A stretch of DNA of 6,821 bases from the NCBI GenBank assembly GCA_013214765.1, contig JABSQD010000026.1:1-6821 (forward strand). The letters are read 5' to 3'. The translations under genes were made by a program, and so were the position numbers. Position 1 is the stretch's first letter. Each line of letters starts with the position of its first letter. The notes below the pieces were generated by a model. It was not told the origin of the DNA and searched no databases. It saw only the letters and a program-made list of their open reading frames with translations. Of the stretch, positions 1 through 6,821 are shown piece after piece. The DNA comes from Mycoplasmataceae bacterium. GTDB lineage: Bacteria > Bacillota_I > Bacilli_A > Mycoplasmatales > Hepatoplasmataceae.

Positions 1-265
1 TGCTAGTCTTATAATTTTGACTTTATTTATATTTATTATATTAATTTTTATGTATATCAATATACAAACATTAAATGGTTATTTAAAACTTTCATCTAAA
101 AAATTTAATTTCCATTCGATAGAATGAGAAGAAATATTAAAGGAACAAAGAATATTTTATAAATCAATGTTTATATGATTCTTACACATTATATTTATAT
201 TCCCATTTATTTTATTAATGATTCCTGCTTATAGAAGATATATAAATAAACTTATAAAAAATTAG
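1..265 (+). CDS. Membrane protein of unknown function, C-terminal 87 residues (5' end outside window)
   Basis: An open frame enters from the left edge (first full codon at position 2) and ends at TAG 263-265 when TGA is read as Trp (TGA at 125-127 and 176-178). The translation has a hydrophobic segment near its start (ASLIILTLFIFIILIFMYI), then about 35 polar residues including HSIEWEEILKEQ, then a second hydrophobic segment (FIWFLHIIFIFPFILLMIP), and ends in a basic tail, RRYINKLIKN. This suggests two membrane helices with a short loop between them. I do not recognise the family, and nothing links it to heat shock. Its stop codon lies inside the stem of the hairpin at 256-293, which probably terminates its transcript. 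Two in-frame TGA codons make it look broken under the standard code; under code 4 it is intact. Confidence 0.72.
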
Positions 266-293
266 CAAAAAAAATTAAATTTGCTAATTTTTT
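256..293 (+). terminator. Rho-independent terminator of the upstream membrane-protein gene
   Basis: A perfect 14-bp inverted repeat, 256-269 (AAAAAATTAGCAAA) against 280-293 (TTTGCTAATTTTTT), encloses a 10-nt A-rich loop. The 3' arm ends in six T, as in intrinsic terminators. The stem has only two G-C pairs, so it is a weak terminator by usual standards, though common in A+T-rich genomes. It overlaps the stop codon (263-265) of the upstream gene and the likely -35 region of the clpB promoter. It also contains a CIRCE-like palindrome, listed separately. Confidence 0.65.
262..287. promoter_or_regulatory. Possible second HrcA operator (CIRCE-like palindrome) within the terminator stem
   Basis: TTAGCAAA-N10-TTTGCTAA has the same half-site ends and the same 8-10-8 geometry as the operator at 308-333, and the two 26-mers agree at 22 positions. 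The centres are 46 bp apart. This copy covers the -35 side of the promoter and the other covers the start site. It may be only a terminator that happens to use TTAGC/GCTAA, so the operator role is an inference. Confidence 0.4.
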
Positions 294-303
294 ACTATAT
301 AAT
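275..303 (+). promoter_or_regulatory. Predicted vegetative promoter of the clpB operon
   Basis: TATAAT at 298-303 matches the -10 consensus exactly. A 17-bp spacer places the -35 hexamer at 275-280 (TTAAAT, 3 of 6 to TTGACA), which is weak, and there is no TG extension upstream of the -10. The predicted start near 309-311 falls at the left edge of the operator at 308-333, the usual arrangement for HrcA repression. The leader would be about 35 nt. In so A+T-rich a sequence a TATAAT can occur by chance, but this position fits well. Confidence 0.55.
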
Positions 304-307
304 TAAT

Positions 308-333
308 TTAGCAATAAAAATAATAATTGCTAA
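308..333. promoter_or_regulatory. CIRCE operator (HrcA-binding inverted repeat), divergent form
   Basis: TTAGCAAT-N10-ATTGCTAA lies between the -10 box and the clpB ribosome binding site. The classic CIRCE is TTAGCACTC-N9-GAGTGCTAA, 27 bp long. Here the outer TTAGCA/TGCTAA is kept, the inner CTC/GAG is changed, and the element is one base shorter. A gene for HrcA is second in the operon, supporting autorepression. As RNA the repeat can fold directly next to the ribosome binding site; in Bacillus the CIRCE sequence is also known to affect transcript stability. Confidence 0.85.
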
Positions 334-334
334 T

Positions 335-340
335 AGGAGG
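335..340 (+). promoter_or_regulatory. Ribosome binding site that fixes the clpB start
   Basis: AGGAGG ends four bases before ATG 345-347. A second in-frame ATG at 351 would give 10 bases of spacing, and the TTG at 327 lies upstream of this site, inside the operator. AGGAG sites in front of grpE and dnaK sit six bases from their ATG, so 345 is the better match, though 351 is possible. Confidence 0.8.
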
Positions 341-344
341 AAAT

Positions 345-2474
345 ATGAATATGAATTTTACGCCAAATCCATCTACTGATCCTAAACTACTAGAGAAGTA
401 TGGAAGGAACTTAACAGATTTAGCTTTGAAAGGTAAGTTAGATCCAGTGATAGGACAAGATCAAGAAATAAGAAGAATTATTAGAGTTTTATCAAGAAGA
501 ACAAAAAACAATCCTATATTAATAGGAGAACCAGGAGTTGGGAAAACAGCTATTGTTGAAGGTTTAGCATTTAGAATAGTTAAAGGAGAAGTTTCTGACA
601 ATATTAAAGATAAGGAAATATATGAATTAGATATGGGTTCTTTAATTGCTGGTGCTAAATTTCAAGGAGAATTTGAAGAAAGATTAAAAGCTGTTGTAGA
701 TAAAATAAAAGAATCCAATGGTAAAATAATTTTATTCATTGATGAAATTCATACATTAGTTGGTGCCGGTAGAAATCAAGGAGCATTAGATGCAGCGAAC
801 ATTCTTAAACCAACTTTAGCTAGAGGAGAGTTTAGACTTATTGGAGCAACCACACCTAAAGAGTATAAAGAGTATATTGAAAAAGATGCAGCATTAGAAA
901 GAAGAATGCAAAAAATATTTTTATCAGAACCTTCAGTTGAAGATACAATAAATATCTTAAGAGGAATTAAAGAGAGATATGAAAATTTTCATGGAGTTAG
1001 AATTGATGATGAATCATTAGTAACTGCATCACAAATGTCTGATAGATATGTTCAAGATAGATTCCTTCCAGATAAAGCAATAGATTTAATTGATGAAGCT
1101 TGTGCATTGATTAGAACACAAATTGATTCAAAGCCTGAAGAATTAGAAGACTTAGTTAAAAAAATTCAAATTTTAAAAATTGAAGAAGCAGCAATTTCTA
1201 AACAGAAAACTACTCAATCAAAAGAAAGATTATCTGAAATAAAAAAGAATTTAGCAGAATTAGAACCTTTAGCAAAAAAAATAAATGATAAATGAGAATC
1301 TGAAAAACAAATTGTAACTAACTTTAAAGAAAAGCAAGCAAAAATACAAGAGTATAAAACTAAATTTGAAAGAGCTCAGTTAGAAGGTAATTTTGATGAA
1401 GCAGGAAAGATTCAATATGAATTGATTCCGAAATTTGAAAAAGAATTTGAAGCAGCTAAAAAGAAAGTTAAAACAGTTGATATGATAAAAGAGGTTGTTA
1501 CTAAAGAAACAATTGCTGATATTATTTCAAGATGAACAGGAATTCCTTCTGATTCATTAGTTGATGATGATATTGATAAACTTAAAAATTTAGAAGAAGA
1601 AATTAAGAAACATGTAAAAGGACAAGATAAAGCGGTTCAAGTTGTTACTAATGCTATAAGAAAATCAAGAGTAGGAATTAATGATCCTTCAAAACCTATT
1701 GGTTCATTTGTATTTATGGGTCCTACAGGAGTAGGTAAAACTGAATTAGCTAAAGCTTTAGCAAAAGTAATGTTTAATTCAGAAAAAGATTTATTAAGAT
1801 TTGATATGACTGAATATGGTGAGAAACAATCAGTTTCAAAATTAATTGGATCACCACCAGGTTATGTTGGTTATGAAGAGGGTGGAAGACTTACAGAAGC
1901 AGTGAGAAGAAAACCTTACTCAGTTATTCTATTTGATGAAGTTGAAAAAGCACATCCTGAAGTATTTAATGTTTTCTTACAAATATTAGATGATGGAATA
2001 TTAACAGATTCACAAGGAAGAACAGTTAATTTTAAAAATACTATTATAATCATGACTTCTAATTTAGGTTCAGATAAAATTATGGCAGGTAATACAGATT
2101 CACAAGAATTATTTAAAGAATTATATAAATTTTTTAAACCTGAATTTTTAAATAGAGTTGATGAAACAGTTACATTTAATAAATTATCTAAAAATGATGT
2201 TGCTTTAATTACAAAAAAAGAATTAGAAACTTTACAAGAAAGATTAAAGGAACAAGAGTATTATTTTAAATTTGGTAAAGAAGTTATTACAAAAATTTCT
2301 AAAGAAGGAGCCGATGATGAGTTTGGAGCTCGACCAATTAAAAGATACATTTCTAAAAATATAGAAAATTTAATAGTAGATAAAATTTTAGAAAATGAAA
2401 TTTCTAAAGATAATAAATATGAAATAACAATTGAGAACAATTCATTCCTTATTAAAGAGGAGGAGATTGATTAA
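345..2474 (+). CDS. clpB: ClpB protein disaggregase, short form without N-terminal domain
   Basis: This is a cytosolic hexameric AAA+ ATPase that threads aggregated proteins through its pore in cooperation with DnaK. It has 709 residues, read through TGA (Trp) at 1293 and 1533. NBD1 carries Walker A GEPGVGKT (61-68), pore loop KFQG (105-108), Walker B with DE at 133-134, and arginine fingers R186-R187. A long middle domain (about 265-393) distinguishes it from ClpC and ends at ISRWTGIP (394-401). NBD2 carries Walker A GPTGVGKT (459-466), pore loop GYVG (506-509), DE at 531-532, R604 and sensor-2 GARP (661-664). Typical ClpB has about 860 residues. The N-terminal substrate domain of about 140 residues is absent, as known in other mycoplasmas, and in-frame TAA codons at 321-326 rule out a longer form. 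NBD1 pore loops are usually KYRG; here Tyr is Phe. The gene ends in a TAATG overlap with hrcA, and its last codons hold the hrcA ribosome binding site. Confidence 0.97.
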
Positions 2475-3481
2475 TGGCAACAAAAAGACAATTAAAATTA
2501 CTTAATATAATTGTTGGCATATATGTAAAATCAGGAGATCCTGTTTCATCAGGAACAGTTTTAGAAATGGATAAAGAATTAGGACTTTCGTCAGCAACAA
2601 TTAGGAATGAGATGGTCGAACTTGAAAAGGATAAATATATTATTAAGTTAGATTCTTCTTCCTCAAGAACTTCAGGAAGAATACCTACAAACAAAGGATA
2701 CGAACATTATTTAACTCATATTAAAACTAATCCAAATAGTTTGATTGCGATTAAGGAAAAATTAGATAATATTTTATCCGATAGAAAAGAAAGCATTGAT
2801 ATAGTTTTAGATAAAGCTTTAGAGTTAATTAACGAGTCTACAAACACTCTTACAATTTCTAAGGAATCTGAAGTTGAAAATAAATTAGTTGATATTAAAT
2901 CATATCCAGTTAAAAAAAATAAAGCATTAGTTATTATTGTTACAACTTCTGGAAAAGTAATTAATAAAGAAATTAATTTGAAAGAAGTAGAATATAATGA
3001 TTTTGAAAAAGTTATTACAACTTATGCCAAAAGACTTAAAAATGTTTCAATGAAGGAATTACCAAATTCACTTAAATCATTAAAAGAAATTATTTCTATT
3101 CAAGTACAAGGTGCAGAGGATAAATTTCAAGATATGATTAAAATTATTTTTAGTCAAACATTACCTTTTACAAAATATAAAGGTATGAATAATTTAATGT
3201 CTTCAGACACATTGAATATTAAAACACAAGTTAAAACAATATTTAAAATGATTGAAAATAATTCAATTTGAGAATTAATAAATGATGAAGGAACTATTAA
3301 AACTGATTCATCAGGAATAACTGTAGATATGGATATTATTGATGGAGTATCAGTTGTTAATAAATTAATTGATTTAGGAACAGGAAACAAACAAATAAAA
3401 ATTCTTGGTTCTAAGAACCAAGATTATGAAAAATTATTTTCAATGTTGGAATACTTGGAAAAGAAAATAAAGGAGAAATAA
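2474..3481 (+). CDS. hrcA: HrcA heat-inducible transcription repressor
   Basis: HrcA binds CIRCE operators as a dimer and depends on chaperones for activity in species where it has been studied. The product has 335 residues, close to the family norm, read through TGA 3269-3271 (W266). The N-terminal winged helix-turn-helix (about 1-80) has the family recognition segment SSATIRNEM (39-47) and the GRIPTNKGY motif (68-76). The C-terminus keeps the family pattern, with IKILG (308-312) followed by DYEKLFSMLEYLE. The wing is unusual: where Bacillus HrcA, as I recall it, has KTHSSSGR, this one reads KLDSSSSRTSGR, longer by about four residues and lacking His. GAGGAGGAG at 2457-2465 is a strong ribosome binding site eight bases before the ATG. 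The start overlaps the clpB stop by one base, suggesting coupled translation. As part of the operon behind the 308-333 operator, it should repress itself. A perfect hairpin lies near its 3' end. Confidence 0.95.
3403..3423 (+). promoter_or_regulatory. Perfect hairpin inside the hrcA 3' end, upstream of grpE
   Basis: The arms TCTTGGTTCT (3403-3412) and AGAACCAAGA (3414-3423) are exact inverse complements around one base. As RNA this gives nine pairs, four of them G-C, with a 3-nt loop. No T run follows, so it is not a terminator. The codons AAG (3413-3415) and AAC (3416-3418), less favoured here than AAA and AAT, supply the G and C that pair with C3411 and G3408. It ends 58 bases before the grpE ATG. 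A role in processing or stability is inferred by analogy with Bacillus subtilis. Confidence 0.55.
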
Positions 3482-5909
<2,428 letters not shown>

Positions 5910-5910
5910 A

Positions 5911-6792
5911 ATGGCTCAAAAAAGAGATTGTTATGAAGTTTTAGGAGTTCCTAAATCTGCAACAATAGACGAAATAAAAAAAGCTTTTAGAAAATTAGCT
6001 ATGAAATATCATCCGGATGTAAATAAAAATGATCCTAATGCTGAAGTTAAATTCAGAGAAATAAATGAAGCTTATGAAATTCTTTCTGATCAAGAAAAAA
6101 AATCTCTTTATGATAGATTTGGTCATAAAGGAGTTAATGGTCAAGGAGGACAACCAGGCGGAGGATTTAGTGGAAATTTTGAAGATATTTTCGGAGGATT
6201 CAATGGCGGTGGAGGATTCGGCTCTATCTTTGAAGAGTTCTTTAATGGCGGAAATGCTAATAGAGCTTCTAAAGGCCAAGATGTAGTGAACCAAGTTCAA
6301 ATCTCATTAGAAGATGCATTCAATGGTAAAACCATATCAATTAAGTTATTAGATGGAGAAACTAAAGAGTTTAATATTCCAGCTGGTGTTGATAACGGTA
6401 TGGATCTAAGAATGAAAGGAAAGGGTTATCCTGGAAAAAACGGAGGACCCAATGGTGATTACTACATAAGAGTATTTATTAAACCAAAATCAGATATGGA
6501 AAGATCTGGAGATGATCTTGTTTATACATTAAACATTAATGTTCTTGATGCTGTATCTGGTAAAAAAGTTAAAATAAATTTATTCAAGAATGAAACAGTT
6601 TCTCTAACAATTCCTGAATTAACAAATTTAACTAAATTACTTAGAGCTAAAGGAAAAGGATTTATCAATATTAGAAATCCTGATCATAGAGGAGATTTAT
6701 ATGTTAAATTAAATCCAATAATGCCAAAAAAATTAAGTAAAAAAGCTAAAGAAACATTAGATTCTCTTAAAAAAGAAGCTAAGGTTAAATAG
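5911..6792 (+). CDS. dnaJ: DnaJ (Hsp40) co-chaperone lacking the zinc-binding domain
   Basis: DnaJ delivers clients to DnaK and triggers its ATP hydrolysis. The product has 293 residues against about 370-390 for class A DnaJ. The J domain (1-70) is intact with HPD at 34-36. A Gly/Phe region (about 72-118) contains FEDIFGGF and GSIFEEFF. Two C-terminal beta domains follow (about 120-190 and 195-272) with [20 protein letters not shown] (156-175) and GDLYVKL (261-267). The four CxxCxGxG repeats are absent: the chain runs from ISIKLLDGE straight to [10 protein letters not shown], where class A proteins hold the zinc domain. The only Cys is C7, in DCYEVLGV, where DYYEVLGV is usual. This makes it class B in layout (like CbpA), yet it occupies the dnaJ position behind dnaK. 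It starts one base after the dnaK stop with no good ribosome binding site, so translation probably depends on coupling to dnaK. The operon terminator follows directly. Confidence 0.94.
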   Translation: MAQKRDCYEVLGVPKSATIDEIKKAFRKLAMKYHPDVNKNDPNAEVKFREINEAYEILSDQEKKSLYDRFGHKGVNGQGGQPGGGFSGNFEDIFGGFNGGGGFGSIFEEFFNGGNANRASKGQDVVNQVQISLEDAFNGKTISIKLLDGETKEFNIPAGVDNGMDLRMKGKGYPGKNGGPNGDYYIRVFIKPKSDMERSGDDLVYTLNINVLDAVSGKKVKINLFKNETVSLTIPELTNLTKLLRAKGKGFINIRNPDHRGDLYVKLNPIMPKKLSKKAKETLDSLKKEAKVK

Positions 6793-6793
6793 C

Positions 6794-6821
6794 AAAAAAC
6801 CACTAAAGTGGTTTTTTTTTT
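6794..6821 (+). terminator. Rho-independent terminator of the chaperone operon
   Basis: The stem AAAAAACCAC (6794-6803) pairs with GTGGTTTTTT (6808-6817) around the loop TAAA. A CCAC/GTGG core gives it four G-C pairs. Ten T (6812-6821) run to the window edge. It begins two bases after the dnaJ stop codon, so dnaJ is the last gene of the transcript. Confidence 0.92.

Noticed and set aside
327..344. TTG at 327 as a clpB start, six codons upstream
   Set aside because: It lies inside the operator and upstream of AGGAGG, whereas ATG 345 has proper spacing and the family sequence begins after it.
1293..1715. Apparent gap or frameshift splitting clpB into two proteins
   Set aside because: The frame is unchanged from 345 to 2474. 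Reading TGA 1293 and 1533 as Trp gives a normal ClpB middle domain and NBD2.
2452..2694. Reverse-strand open frame over the clpB-hrcA junction
   Set aside because: It is antisense to conserved HrcA DNA-binding sequence, has no ribosome binding site, and shows no recognisable family.
3154..3390. Reverse-strand open frame over the hrcA 3' half
   Set aside because: It is a shadow of hrcA: the TGA seen as a break on the + strand is a Trp codon there.
6142..6252. Repeated GGAGGATT/GGCGG units in dnaJ as a possible DNA repeat
   Set aside because: They encode the expected Gly/Phe-rich region, so the repetition follows from Gly codons.
5995..6300. Open frames on both strands inside dnaJ (also + strand 6065-6286)
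   Set aside because: They overlap the J domain and G/F region in other frames, and their products are compositionally biased with no known motif.

Overview
The window is a compact heat-shock chaperone operon from a mollicute that reads UGA as tryptophan (genetic code 4). The DNA is strongly A+T-rich. Four of the six genes contain in-frame TGA, at places where the protein family carries or tolerates Trp (for example ISRWTGIP in ClpB). All six Trp codons in the window are TGA and none is TGG. The gene order clpB-hrcA-grpE-dnaK-dnaJ matches what I recall for the Spiroplasma/Entomoplasma/Mycoplasma mycoides branch, so I infer that branch without naming a species.

Layout, all on the + strand. Positions 1-265 hold the 3' end of an unrecognised membrane-protein gene. 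Positions 256-344 are a dense control region: a terminator hairpin that overlaps that gene's stop codon, a consensus -10 box, a CIRCE-like operator for HrcA, and the clpB ribosome binding site. The terminator stem has the same half-sites and geometry as the operator, giving two near-identical palindromes 46 bp apart. The operon follows almost without gaps: clpB (345-2474), hrcA (2474-3481), grpE (3482-4108), dnaK (4101-5909) and dnaJ (5911-6792). Junctions are a 1-nt overlap, direct abutment, an 8-nt overlap and a 1-nt gap. A rho-independent terminator closes the window.

The genes form one system. DnaK with its co-chaperone DnaJ and exchange factor GrpE folds clients. ClpB pulls apart aggregates together with DnaK. 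HrcA represses the whole unit through the operator in front of clpB, so it controls its own synthesis. The operon itself is known biology. The points of most interest are the doubled, shortened operator and a matching change in the HrcA wing; a perfect hairpin inside the hrcA 3' end, just before grpE; a DnaJ at the dnaK locus that has lost its whole zinc-binding domain; and a ClpB without an N-terminal domain.
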